The notes under the pieces are model-generated. The model was not told the DNA's origin. It saw nothing but the letters and a program-made list of their open reading frames with translations, and did not search any database. The position numbers were made by a program, and so were the translations under genes. From the NCBI RefSeq assembly GCF_002151125.1, contig NZ_MDJZ01000004.1, positions 1 through 64,000 of the forward strand: a stretch of DNA of 64,000 bases. Reading direction: 5' to 3'. The DNA comes from Clavibacter michiganensis (GTDB lineage Bacteria > Actinomycetota > Actinomycetes > Actinomycetales > Microbacteriaceae). How positions within the stretch are numbered: the first letter of the stretch is position 1; the number at the start of each line of letters is the position of its first letter. Below are positions 38,970 through 47,656 of this stretch, piece by piece.

Positions 38970-39999
38970 ACCGTTTACGGTTGACGAGGAATGCTCTAAA
39001 GCGCAGGCCCGGCTTTTCCACGAGGAACCAGCTTGCCGCGACCAAGGGCAGCGTTGCCTCCATGGACGCCATCGCGAATGTGAGGGTACCCATGAGACGA
39101 CACCGAGGGTGGCGAGCAACTGCTGGATCGGTACCCCTAGGTGTACTTCCCGTACGACACATGCTGGCGAGTAGGCAGCCGAGAGCTTTTACCTAGGGCG
39201 CCGAGCTCGATCATCAGGTATGCAATGGGTAGCGACGCGACAACGCTGTACTTAGGCAGGAACAAAGCCGCGCGTGTGATACAGACTGAAATGAGGAGCA
39301 GCGCGCCGCTCATCGGCACGCGGTCCTGGAAGTGGTAGGGGAGGGCCTCGGAGAGGAACGCCACCCCAAGGCGGCAGGCGATCCCTGGCGAAAGGTTGTC
39401 GACGGTGCCATAGGCGGTTGCATTCGCACTGAGTGTCGCCATCGCGAGTGCGACGGAAAGGCTCGAGCGCGGTGGCGGAGCAGCGCCACCAGGCCGTTCG
39501 TGAGTACTCCGATATAGCCCGGGAACTCCCACGCGAGGGTCCGGAGCGAACCGTTCCACAGCACCTTCTCGAGGGCTTTAGGGGGCGTACCAGCGGTGTC
39601 GAAGTGCGCAATGCGAAGGAAGGCGTTACGTGTCACGTATTCCACGGCATCGGCCGCGGACCCTGGTGGGAGGGCGGCGCCCCGCAGCAACACTGCCAAG
39701 CGGGAGAAGACGCCCGCGGTCACGAGAAGGCACACTTAGAACGGTGGCAGGATGCGGAGAGCTCGAACCCGGAGGAAGTGCCACCACCATAGCTGTTTTA
39801 CGCGACTAGCGAGGATAAGAAGTCCCGATTTGGCATAGAACGCGTGCACGCTGAAGCGGCAGACGATTTGACGCGCTGGTGCGAAACCGATGTCAGAGCC
39901 GCTGAGAACGATCAAATGCTATAGCTCGACGAAGAGGGCTAGGAGTAGGCGTATCAGATTCCGAGCATTGGAACGGGGATCGAACACGGTCCCGATCAT
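38970..39999 (-). pseudogene. acyltransferase-3 (OafA/YrhL-type) pseudogene
   Basis: Fragments of one acyltransferase-3 protein appear in order on the minus strand. The start is at ATG 39999 (FDPRSNARNLIRLLLALFVE), then an amber stop, then DIGFAPARQIVCRFSVHAFY, an ochre stop before position 39735, and AGVFSRLAVLLRG through WNGSLRTLAWEFPGYIGVL. The frame then shifts near 39450-39470 (PGIACRLGVAFLSEALPYHF, SGALLLISVCITRAALFLP) and again near 39110-39200 (ASWFLVEKPGLRFRAFL). Two nonsense codons and at least two frameshifts mean no functional product. The intact version would have been about 340 aa. Confidence 0.8.
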
Positions 40000-41112
40000 A
40001 AGCGTGCGTCCCGAGGACTGGGCCCATCTCATTCCCATATGCCACATATTGTACGTTCCGCGCGACCGCGATTTCCCTCGGGCCCCGTGCGGGGCGTATG
40101 GCACCTACTCGTAGCTCCCAAAGCAGTCTTCGCAGGTAGCCGGCAGCGACGCCTCCCGCCACCTCCGCTGTCGACGCAGGTATAACGTCAGGGCGGTGGA
40201 GCGCGGGAAGCCGGCATACGACGGTCCGGGGCTCCGCGGGGCACTGAGGAGCGCCGAGGAGTGCGCTAACCCTTACGAGCTATCCCTTGGCCTGAAGCGT
40301 CAACGTCTCTGGTGACCGCTTCGCGCAAAGTGTCCGCGCTTCTCCACGGTGGATGGGCTAGCCGGCGGCTTCACCTAGCGGGGCCGCCCGCGTTTCGGGG
40401 CACTCACCACAGCCGCTGTCCGCCGAGCGACCCCGATGCGGACCGGCCCCGGTGCGCCTCACTCCCAGGTAGGCACGACCCCCGTGTCGCACCAGCGGCG
40501 GCCAGAAGCGCCCTATATGCCGATCCGCAAGGTCGGTCACGTGGCGGCGATGAACGCCTGCAGGAGGCACATGTACACAGCATGCAGTGCATTGCTGGAA
40601 ACATCCAAGCAGGGCGCGAAAGCACGCCGGAGCCTATGTAGGTTGCAACCGATCCATTGTCTGGATCCGGCGCCAAGGGACGCAATCTACAGAGGGCCAC
40701 TCGTACGCTGAACCGGCGCCCTGCTCTGACTCGCCAGCGGCAGAAAAGACTTCAAAGCTAGTTAATGGGGATCATTTACTACCTATTTAAGTCTCCGTGC
40801 CGCATGACAGGTCGGCCTCGCGGTGCTTCGCATGTACGTTGGCACTCTCGACAGCCAGAGGGACGTGGGTCGGCTCCAGGTAGATGATCACCCGGCGATC
40901 GAACGGGGCTCCCGCCCCTCCAGAAACGCGACCTGCATGGTCCGTCCCGGTCGATGCTGACACCCCCTCAGTCTCCGAGACCGCTCAGGAGACCGACCGC
41001 GGGGAGAGGGCAACCAGCCCTCGCATTGGATTTCACGTCGGCAAGTAGAAGCGCGCCAGGGGAGATGAGAAGGTAGAAGTGCCGCCGGTCTGCCAGCAAA
41101 TAGCGAACGCAC
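40000..41112. other. gene-poor decayed stretch
   Basis: About 1.1 kb with no convincing gene on either strand: only short frames, atypical composition and AT-richer patches (around 40745-40795). One minus-strand segment at about 40795-40915 still reads like protein (RRVIIYLEPTHVPLAVESAN) and may be a glycosyltransferase remnant. No transposase, integrase or terminal inverted repeat was seen. It is most simply decayed surface-polysaccharide genes between the acyltransferase pseudogene and the O-antigen-ligase-like gene. Confidence 0.5.
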
Positions 41113-42399
41113 TCAGCGGCGCACTGCCCTCGAGGAGGAGGGTTGGGAAGCGAGTATCCCGAGGTCGAGCGGCCTTCGACCTAGCCCAGCGTCTGACGCT
41201 GAACTCAATTCGACCATGCTCGCCACGGCCGCGAGTGCGACCGGAATCCAGAAGTAGCGGTTGTAGAACGATGGTGCCGTCATGGCGAATACGAGGGCGG
41301 TCAAGAACCCCGCCTGCGCCTGGACGACCACCTGCGGCATGCCGCGAGCCCATAACCGACGAAACGCGGACCACGTGACCACGACCATGGCCACGAAGAC
41401 TAATACACCGCCCTGATAGAAGGACGATATGTACAGATTGTGCACCGCCAGATCTCCAACCACTCGCGCGCTCTCGGGGTCAATGCCCGCCCCGAATATC
41501 GGGCTATCTGCGATCCCCGCGAGCCCCGTCCGGATGGTGTCGAGTCGGGACGCGGTGGTGTTCAGGCCGTCAGCGCTGCCAGTGAGTCCGAGCGCCTGCA
41601 GGAGTCGCTCAGTGGGCGAAAGCGCGACACCTGTCGCCTGCTGGAGACGGATGGCAGCGAGGCCGATGACCGACGCGCTCACGGCCAGCACTACAGCGCG
41701 ACCCCAGCCGATATTGCCCTTCAGCACCAAGTAGACGACGCCGACGGTCGCCGAGAGCATCCCTGCAACACTGCCGGAGAGGATCAGGCCGATGGCCGAG
41801 AGGACGACGGCGGCAAGCATCGAGAGGCGGGCACCGCGGCCCGACTTTGAGGCTAAACCCGCGACAGCCGCGACGATGACGACGCAGGCTATGCCGCCGG
41901 TATCCGAGACGTGCGAAGTGAACCCAGAGTATCGGCCTGCGTTGGTGACCATGCTGTTCGGGATGACCGACGCACCGAAGGCGTACTGCAGCAATGAACC
42001 GCCCACGCTCAAAGCTCCACCAGCCACGAACCAGATCATGCCCCGCCTGAGGCCCTCTGCGTTTCTCAGGAGCACGCGCGCCTGCCACGGAAGTACGCAC
42101 ACGAGATAGAGCAGCCGGACGATGGTCGCGAGATCAGAGCCTGGGTCCGTCGAACGGAACGCAGCCAGAAGACCGCCAATCAAGAGCAGGAAGAAGACGA
42201 CCTGCGTGCGCGGACTACCCGGCGCAGCATCGGTCGACCTGGGCTCGGCCAGCAAGAAGAGCGCGGAGGCGATGAGCAACACGTCTCCGATGGAGAAGGC
42301 GCCGACGCGAAGGGCGAGGAAGGAGCTCGCGAACAGACCGGCGAGGAAGAGCCACAGCGCTGTCTTTCCAACGAACCCCAGACCCTCATGTTCCCCCAT
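41113..42399 (-). CDS. O-antigen ligase/polymerase-like (Wzy/WaaL-type) membrane protein
   Basis: 428 aa, about eleven or twelve membrane segments. It has the O-antigen-ligase family layout, with a large extracellular loop before the last helices containing SRLDTIRTGLAGIADSPIFG and GAGIDPESARVVGDLAVHNL; the conserved HNLY-type His follows. Such proteins polymerise or transfer lipid-linked glycans outside the membrane. The last 25 residues are hydrophilic and divergent, so the C-terminus may be altered. It lies apart from the main exopolysaccharide locus, in the decayed stretch, and its target glycan is unknown. Confidence 0.75.
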   Translation of the reverse strand: MGEHEGLGFVGKTALWLFLAGLFASSFLALRVGAFSIGDVLLIASALFLLAEPRSTDAAPGSPRTQVVFFLLLIGGLLAAFRSTDPGSDLATIVRLLYLVCVLPWQARVLLRNAEGLRRGMIWFVAGGALSVGGSLLQYAFGASVIPNSMVTNAGRYSGFTSHVSDTGGIACVVIVAAVAGLASKSGRGARLSMLAAVVLSAIGLILSGSVAGMLSATVGVVYLVLKGNIGWGRAVVLAVSASVIGLAAIRLQQATGVALSPTERLLQALGLTGSADGLNTTASRLDTIRTGLAGIADSPIFGAGIDPESARVVGDLAVHNLYISSFYQGGVLVFVAMVVVTWSAFRRLWARGMPQVVVQAQAGFLTALVFAMTAPSFYNRYFWIPVALAAVASMVELSSASDAGLGRRPLDLGILASQPSSSRAVRR

Positions 42400-42468
42400 G
42401 AAGGCGAGACTAACAGCGCCGTAGAGGGGCCCGCCGTCCCGATGGCTGGCCCCGACGCTGAGATGCGC

Positions 42469-42981
42469 TGCGCCGCCCTCAGTCCTCGAGGTGGTCGCGC
42501 CCCGGCAGCCACGACTGCCCGGGCACGCCCCAGCCGCTCTTGCGGATCACCTTCGCCACCGGCTTCCGATGCTCGTGCGCGAGACGGTCGGTGTAGAGCA
42601 GCCCGTCGAGGTGGTCGAACTCGTGCTGCAGGATCCGCGCGAACCAGCCCGCGGCCTCGATCTCGAACGGACGCCCGTCGAGGTCCACCGCCCGGAGGAT
42701 CGCCCGGTCCGCGCGCACCAGCGGAAAGCGCTCGCCCGGGAACGACAGGCAGCCCTCCTCCTCGGTGTCCTCGTCCGCCTCGCGCACCGGCACCGGCGTG
42801 ATGAAGAGGTCCGGGTTCACGGCCACGCCCCGCAGCGGCTCGCCCTCGTCGGTCTCGTAGGAGTACACGAACACGCGCAGCGGCACACCCACCTGCGGCG
42901 CCGCGAGACCGACCCCCGGCGCCTCGTCCATCGTCTCGAACATGTCCGCCACGAGGGTGCGCAGGTCGTCGTCGAACGCCT
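42469..42981. repeat. 513-bp direct repeat, copy 1 (truncated peptide deformylase)
   Basis: It matches 44399-44911 at a constant offset of 1930 bases. I count four mismatches, all in the last 70 bases (the deformylase 5' side); the rest appears identical. Together with copy 2 it brackets the intact acyltransferase gene. Confidence 0.92.
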
Positions 42982-43006
42982 TTGGCCGAGCAGCCAGCTG
43001 TGCCAT
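42479..43006 (-). pseudogene. 5'-truncated peptide deformylase copy
   Basis: Duplicate of the def gene at 44409, lacking the first 22 codons. The conserved part starts at AFDDDLRTLVADMFETMDE and runs in frame to the normal end. All three metal-site motifs remain: GVGLAAPQ, EGCLS and HEFDH. The upstream sequence is unrelated and supplies, by chance, an in-frame ATG at 43006 giving MAQLAARPK plus the deformylase body (175 aa). No good ribosome-binding site is seen. A short functional enzyme cannot be excluded, but a dead fragment created by recombination is more likely. Confidence 0.8.
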
Positions 43007-43077
43007 GGCAAGTTGTGGGTTGGCGTCCAACTTGTCACGGTGTCCGGGCCCATCTTCGCGAGACCCGCGCCGGATAG

Positions 43078-44325
43078 TCAGCGTCGCGTCGGACCGTTTT
43101 CTACGGCGGTGGCCGACGCGAGTTCGGCGGGACGGCGAGGCTGGCGGGTGATCCATTTTCGCACCACGTCCGTTTTCCGTTCCGTGTATCGCGCGAATAC
43201 GTAGGCGACGAGGCAGCACGCGACGATCAGCCCTATGAAGACCAGGGCGGATGGGACACTCACAGCCCACCTGTCACCTACTGACGGGATCATGAGGGCC
43301 GCGGCGAGGACCACCAGGGGCATGTGCGTGGCGTAAAGCGAATACGAAGAGTGGGCCGTCCAACTTGCGGCGTCGAGCAGCCGGCCAGGGCAGCCAATCC
43401 ATGAAACGTCCACGACGAACACGCTCATGCTGATGGCGGTCACAATGGCAAGCAGCAGCGCGCCGCCCCGGAATGGCATCTCGACCTCGTGGGCAGCCAC
43501 CGCCGCTCCTACGATCAGGGGGAGCGCCGTGAGGCGCGCGAGGACTAGGAGCCCGCCGGGCATCGCCCGCAAAACCCCGCTGATGCGTCCACGCAGCGCC
43601 GCCACGACGGCGCCCAGCACCCACGCCGGGAACAGCCCCATCACGACCGGGCCGCTGACGACGACCGCCAGCACCGCGAGGAGGACGCCCACGGCACGAC
43701 GCCGGGCGCTACCGCCCGGCCAGAAGGCGACGAGCAGAGCAGGGAAGAGAAGGTAGTACCAGAACTCGTAGGCGAGCGACCAGAGGGGCTGGTTTGTGCC
43801 GAAGATGGGCACATGCAGATCTTGCAGGAAGACGACGTTGCCCAGGAAGGTCAGCGGCGAGTACGAGGGGTCGGCGGGGATTCCCGTGTAAAGATCCGGC
43901 CGCGCATACACGTCAGCCGTGCCGAGGAGCGACGCGCCGACTGCGTCGACGAGGACCGTGAGGAGCAGTGCCGGGATGAGGACGAGCCAGAGGCGCGTGA
44001 GTCGTGCGTTGGCGTACCTGGCCCATGAGAAGGTCCGGGCGCGCATGCCGGAGATCACCGAACCGCCTACCCAGTAGCCGCTCAGGACGAAGAAGACGAT
44101 GACCGCCTCCGAGCCGAGGCTCGTCAATGAGTACAGGACCGCCGTCAGCGGGTCGTGATTAGCCGTAGCGTAATCCTCGATCAGGAGCAGTCGGACGTGG
44201 CCGAAGACCACCGCCAGCGCTGCCGCCGATCGCAAGACGTTGAGAACTCGATTCTCCGGTCGCCTGCCGCTTGGCGCGGCCACCACTTCACGTCTCATCT
44301 TCCCCCGTTTAGCCTCGTGCGTCAT
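43078..44325 (-). CDS. acyltransferase-3 family membrane protein (OafA/YrhL type)
   Basis: 415 aa with about ten membrane segments. It starts at NRVLNVLRSAAALAVVFGHV, with the family's His in the first helix region. SEAVIVFFVLSGYWVGGSVI, RLWLVLIPALLLTVLVDA and NQPLWSLAYEFWYYLLFPAL are all diagnostic. Such proteins move acetyl or other acyl groups to exported sugars. It is the only gene between the two copies of the deformylase repeat, so it probably arrived with the duplication. The start may be at the ATG nine codons later. Confidence 0.88.
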   Translation of the reverse strand: MTHEAKRGKMRREVVAAPSGRRPENRVLNVLRSAAALAVVFGHVRLLLIEDYATANHDPLTAVLYSLTSLGSEAVIVFFVLSGYWVGGSVISGMRARTFSWARYANARLTRLWLVLIPALLLTVLVDAVGASLLGTADVYARPDLYTGIPADPSYSPLTFLGNVVFLQDLHVPIFGTNQPLWSLAYEFWYYLLFPALLVAFWPGGSARRRAVGVLLAVLAVVVSGPVVMGLFPAWVLGAVVAALRGRISGVLRAMPGGLLVLARLTALPLIVGAAVAAHEVEMPFRGGALLLAIVTAISMSVFVVDVSWIGCPGRLLDAASWTAHSSYSLYATHMPLVVLAAALMIPSVGDRWAVSVPSALVFIGLIVACCLVAYVFARYTERKTDVVRKWITRQPRRPAELASATAVENGPTRR

Positions 44326-44398
44326 TCTAGGGGCGGGTGACCGGATGACGTTCGTCCGGTGGCACTACACGGGACGAGGCCACGATGCGGTTGCCCTG

Positions 44399-44911
44399 TG
44401 CGCCGCCCTCAGTCCTCGAGGTGGTCGCGCCCCGGCAGCCACGACTGCCCGGGCACGCCCCAGCCGCTCTTGCGGATCACCTTCGCCACCGGCTTCCGAT
44501 GCTCGTGCGCGAGACGGTCGGTGTAGAGCAGCCCGTCGAGGTGGTCGAACTCGTGCTGCAGGATCCGCGCGAACCAGCCCGCGGCCTCGATCTCGAACGG
44601 ACGCCCGTCGAGGTCCACCGCCCGGAGGATCGCCCGGTCCGCGCGCACCAGCGGAAAGCGCTCGCCCGGGAACGACAGGCAGCCCTCCTCCTCGGTGTCC
44701 TCGTCCGCCTCGCGCACCGGCACCGGCGTGATGAAGAGGTCCGGGTTCACGGCCACGCCCCGCAGCGGCTCGCCCTCGTCGGTCTCGTAGGAGTACACGA
44801 ACACGCGCAGCGGCACACCCACCTGCGGCGCCGCGAGACCGACTCCCGGCGCCTCGTCCATGGTCTCGTACATGTCGGCCACGAGGGTGCGCAGGTCGTC
44901 GTCGAACGCCT
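44399..44911. repeat. 513-bp direct repeat, copy 2 (within intact def)
   Basis: Second copy of the repeat described at 42469. It covers the 3' 503 bases of the complete def gene and the 10 bases after its stop. The repeat ends inside def after codon 22, where copy 1 joins unrelated DNA. Confidence 0.92.
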
Positions 44912-44975
44912 CCACATCGCGGGCCGGGGCGTGCAGGACGGGGTCTCCGGTGATCCGGATGGGGAGGACGGCCAT
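44409..44975 (-). CDS. def: peptide deformylase
   Basis: 188 aa metalloenzyme that removes the N-formyl group from new proteins. It starts MAVLPIRITGDPVLHAPA. Motif 1 is GVGLAAPQVG, motif 2 EGCLSFPGE (metal-ligand Cys) and motif 3 HEFDHLDG (two ligand His and the catalytic Glu). Full length and the only complete copy here. It diverges from the DMT-like transporter over 39 bp. A truncated duplicate lies 1.9 kb downstream. Confidence 0.96.
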   Translation of the reverse strand: MAVLPIRITGDPVLHAPARDVEAFDDDLRTLVADMYETMDEAPGVGLAAPQVGVPLRVFVYSYETDEGEPLRGVAVNPDLFITPVPVREADEDTEEEGCLSFPGERFPLVRADRAILRAVDLDGRPFEIEAAGWFARILQHEFDHLDGLLYTDRLAHEHRKPVAKVIRKSGWGVPGQSWLPGRDHLED

Positions 44976-45014
44976 GCTGCCGATGATAGGCGGGCCGCCG
45001 GGTAGGGTCGGGGC

Positions 45015-45926
45015 GTGCCCTTCGACGCCAGCCCCGTTCTCCAGGCCGCCTCGTTGACCCCGTATCAAGCGCTCGGCATCCCGATCGCGCTCGTGGGCGC
45101 CGTGTTCCTGTCCCTGGGCGCGCAGCTGCAGTCGCAGGGCGTCGCGAAGATGGAGGCGCGCGGGAAGAAGAGCACGGCGGGCCTCAGCCTCCGCCAGCTG
45201 GGCGCGCTGCTCGGCCGCCCGTCGTGGGTCGCCGGCACCGTGATGCTCGGCCTCGCCATCGTGTTCCAGCTCGCGAGCCTGCGCCTCGCGCCGCTCATCG
45301 TCGTGCAGCCGCTCGGCGCGGTGGCGCTCGTGGTCACGGCCATCCTCAACTCCCGGGCCACCGGAAGACGGCTCGACCTCAAGGCCAAGCGGGCGGTCGC
45401 GCTCTGCATCGGCGGCGTCGGGCTCTTCGTGGTCTTCGCGGCGATCTTCGCGAAGGAGACGCCCATCCGCACGCCGGAGCTCATCACGATCCTCGTGATC
45501 CTCGGCATCGTGCTGGTGCTCCTCGGCGGCCTCTTCCTCTACTTCCGGCGGCACGTGCGCGCCATCTTCTACATCATCAGCGCGGGCGTGCTCTACGGCT
45601 TCGTCGCGACCCTGGCCAAGGTGGTCATCAACCGCCTGACGACGGGGGACTTCGACGTGCTCACCGCCGTCTGCATCGTCGCCCTCGTCGCGGCGACGCT
45701 CCTCGGCGCGTACTTCGTGCAGACGGCGTACTCGTCGGGTCCGCCCGACCTCGTCATCGCGGGCCTCACGGTCGTCGACCCGCTCGTCGCCGTCTGCATC
45801 GGCGTGACCGTCCTCGGCGAGGCCGCGGACGCGCCCCTGTACGCGGGCGTCGCCTTCCTCGTCGCGGGCGCGGTCGCGGTGGCGGGCGTCTTCCAGCTCG
45901 CGAAGCACCACCCGCACGCGTCCTGA
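45015..45926 (+). CDS. DMT-superfamily (EamA-like) membrane transporter
   Basis: 303 aa, about nine or ten membrane segments in two homologous halves. Typical segments are IALVGAVFLSLGAQLQSQGV, LAPLIVVQPLGAVALVVTAI and LVIAGLTVVDPLVAVCIGVT; the pattern resembles the magnesium-transporter NIPA / EamA group within the drug/metabolite superfamily. A GTG start lies 39 bases from the divergent def. The substrate is not evident. The C-terminus is short and His-rich (KHHPHAS). Confidence 0.8.
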   Translation: MPFDASPVLQAASLTPYQALGIPIALVGAVFLSLGAQLQSQGVAKMEARGKKSTAGLSLRQLGALLGRPSWVAGTVMLGLAIVFQLASLRLAPLIVVQPLGAVALVVTAILNSRATGRRLDLKAKRAVALCIGGVGLFVVFAAIFAKETPIRTPELITILVILGIVLVLLGGLFLYFRRHVRAIFYIISAGVLYGFVATLAKVVINRLTTGDFDVLTAVCIVALVAATLLGAYFVQTAYSSGPPDLVIAGLTVVDPLVAVCIGVTVLGEAADAPLYAGVAFLVAGAVAVAGVFQLAKHHPHAS

Positions 45927-46103
45927 CGGACCGGCGGCCCACGTCGCCCGTACCGCGCGCGGGCCGGTCCCGGCTGCGGGGGCCCCGGTGCGCCGTCGGC
46001 CCGTCGCGGAGCCCGTGCGATACGTTGCTCTGCGACACCCGCCGCGCGCCACCCGGATCCACGTGACGCGCGCCGGACGCCGACACCACTGGAGAGACAC
46101 TTC

Positions 46104-47363
46104 TTGCCGAACACCTCAGGTCCGACCCCGCGCGAGTCCGCGACCTCCGGTCGACCGCTCCGCATCCTGATCGGCGCGGACACCTTCCCGCCGGACGTGA
46201 ACGGCGCCGCGCGCTTCGCCGAGCGCCTCGCGGGCGGCCTCGTCCGACGCGGCCACGAGGTCCACATCGTGGCCCCCGCGGCGAGCCGCAAGCACGGCAC
46301 GTGGACCGAGGTGCACGACGGCCAGGAGATGACCGCGCACCGCCTCCGCAGCTGGCGCTGGTACCCGCACGACTGGCTGCGGTTCGCGCTGCCCTGGAAC
46401 ATCAACCAGAACAGCGCCCGGATCCTCGACGCCGTGCAGCCTGACGTCGTCCACTTCCAGTCGCACATCGTCACCGGCCGCGGCCTCAGCATCGAGGCCG
46501 AGAAGCGCGGCATCCGCATCATCGGCACCAACCACTTCATGCCGGAGAACATGCTCCAGCACACGCTGCTCCCGGTCGCGTGGCAGGACACGGCCATCAA
46601 GGCCGCGTGGCGGGCCGCGCGACGCACCTTCGGGCGCGCCGAGGCGGTCACCACGCCCACGCGTCGCGCCGCGCAGTTCCTCGAGCGCTACACGGGCCTC
46701 TCGGGCGTCATCGCGATCTCGTGCGGCATCGACGCCGGCAACTACACGCCCGACTTCTCGCCGCGCACCCGCAACCGCATCGTGTTCGTCGGCCGGGTCA
46801 CGGGCGAGAAGCAGATCGACGTGCTGCTCCGCGCGTTCGCGCTCCTGCCCGCCTCGCTCGCCGCGGAGCTCGAGATCGTCGGCGGGGGAGACCAGAAGAC
46901 CGCGCTCGAGAAGCTCGCGGTCGATCTCGGCATCGCCGACCGCACGACCTTCACCGGCTACGTCTCCGACGAGGAGCTGCGCCGCGCCTACACGCGCGCC
47001 ACCGTCCTCGCGATGCCGAGCATCGCCGAGCTGCAGTCCATCGTGACGATGGAGGCGATGGCCTCCGCACTGCCCGTCGTGGCGGCCGACGCGATGGCCC
47101 TCCCGCACCTCGTGCACGACGGCGAGAACGGCTACCTCTTCCGCCCCGGCGACGTCGACGACCTCGCCGCGAAGCTGCGGAGGGTGCTGGAGCTGCCCGA
47201 GGAGGACCTCCAGCGGATGAAGCGCGAGAGCCTCGCGGTCGTCGCCTCGCACGACATCGAGCGCACGATCTCGACGTTCGAGAGCCTGTATCGTGGCGAG
47301 TCCGTGGCCGCCCCGGTCACGGACGAGGCACGCGGTGCGACGGACGGCTCAGGCGCCGCCTAG
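46104..47363 (+). CDS. GT4-family glycosyltransferase
   Basis: 419 aa GT-B fold enzyme. The N-terminal donor/acceptor domain begins LRILIGADTFPPDVNGAARF, with HEVHIVAPA and VVHFQSHIVTGRGL. The C-terminal nucleotide-sugar domain has NRIVFVGRVTGEKQIDVLLR, the EX7E-type segment in MPSIAELQSIVTMEAMASAL, and GENGYLF. It is close in style to actinobacterial GDP-mannose-dependent mannosyltransferases acting on membrane glycolipids. A TTG start follows GGAGAG at seven bases. Single gene ending just before a tRNA. Confidence 0.85.
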   Translation: MPNTSGPTPRESATSGRPLRILIGADTFPPDVNGAARFAERLAGGLVRRGHEVHIVAPAASRKHGTWTEVHDGQEMTAHRLRSWRWYPHDWLRFALPWNINQNSARILDAVQPDVVHFQSHIVTGRGLSIEAEKRGIRIIGTNHFMPENMLQHTLLPVAWQDTAIKAAWRAARRTFGRAEAVTTPTRRAAQFLERYTGLSGVIAISCGIDAGNYTPDFSPRTRNRIVFVGRVTGEKQIDVLLRAFALLPASLAAELEIVGGGDQKTALEKLAVDLGIADRTTFTGYVSDEELRRAYTRATVLAMPSIAELQSIVTMEAMASALPVVAADAMALPHLVHDGENGYLFRPGDVDDLAAKLRRVLELPEEDLQRMKRESLAVVASHDIERTISTFESLYRGESVAAPVTDEARGATDGSGAA

Positions 47364-47375
47364 CCACGCCTCCTC

Positions 47376-47449
47376 GGGGCGGTAGCTCAGCTGGTCAGAG
47401 CATCGGACTCATAATCCGCCGGTCACGGGTTCAAGTCCCGTCCGCCCTA
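47376..47449 (+). tRNA. tRNA-Met, elongator type (anticodon CAT)
   Basis: 74 nt. Acceptor GGGGCGG / CCGCCCT with a G-T first pair and discriminator A. The anticodon loop CTCATAA holds CAT, and the T-arm is ACGGG-TTCAAGT-CCCGT. The anticodon stem has a T/C mismatch at its outer pair. The GGACTCATAATCC context is that of elongator Met; a lysidine-modified tRNA-Ile is the less likely alternative. Confidence 0.9.
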
Positions 47450-47656
47450 CTCCCGCACGATCCCCCTCGGACTGGGGTGCGTCATCGCCTTAGCACGGCG
47501 CCGTCCGGACCGCCAGGTGGATGTCCGCTCGATTACCATGGGTAGCGAAATAGCCCCGGTCGCGGGGGCCCCGAGGGCGACCGACGACCGCCACCGGCCA
47601 CCCGCCGACGAGGCACCTGCGCGTGCGTCGGACCCGCCGCCACCCGCGAGGACACG

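Noticed and set aside
39893-40162. Minus-strand 89-codon frame in the decayed stretch as a gene
   Set aside because: It reads out of frame through the start of the acyltransferase pseudogene and has no coherent protein features.
40312-40790. Several overlapping short frames of 60-110 codons on both strands
   Set aside because: No ribosome-binding sites, no motifs, strong Arg/Ser/Pro bias and mutual overlap. They look like chance frames.
37480-44400. Integrated phage or integrative element with att sites at tRNA-Asn
   Set aside because: No integrase, phage gene or copy of the tRNA 3' end was found. Only decay and atypical composition support foreign origin.
42469-44911. Composite transposon explanation for the long direct repeats
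   Set aside because: The repeated unit is part of a deformylase gene, not an insertion sequence. No transposase or terminal inverted repeats were seen.
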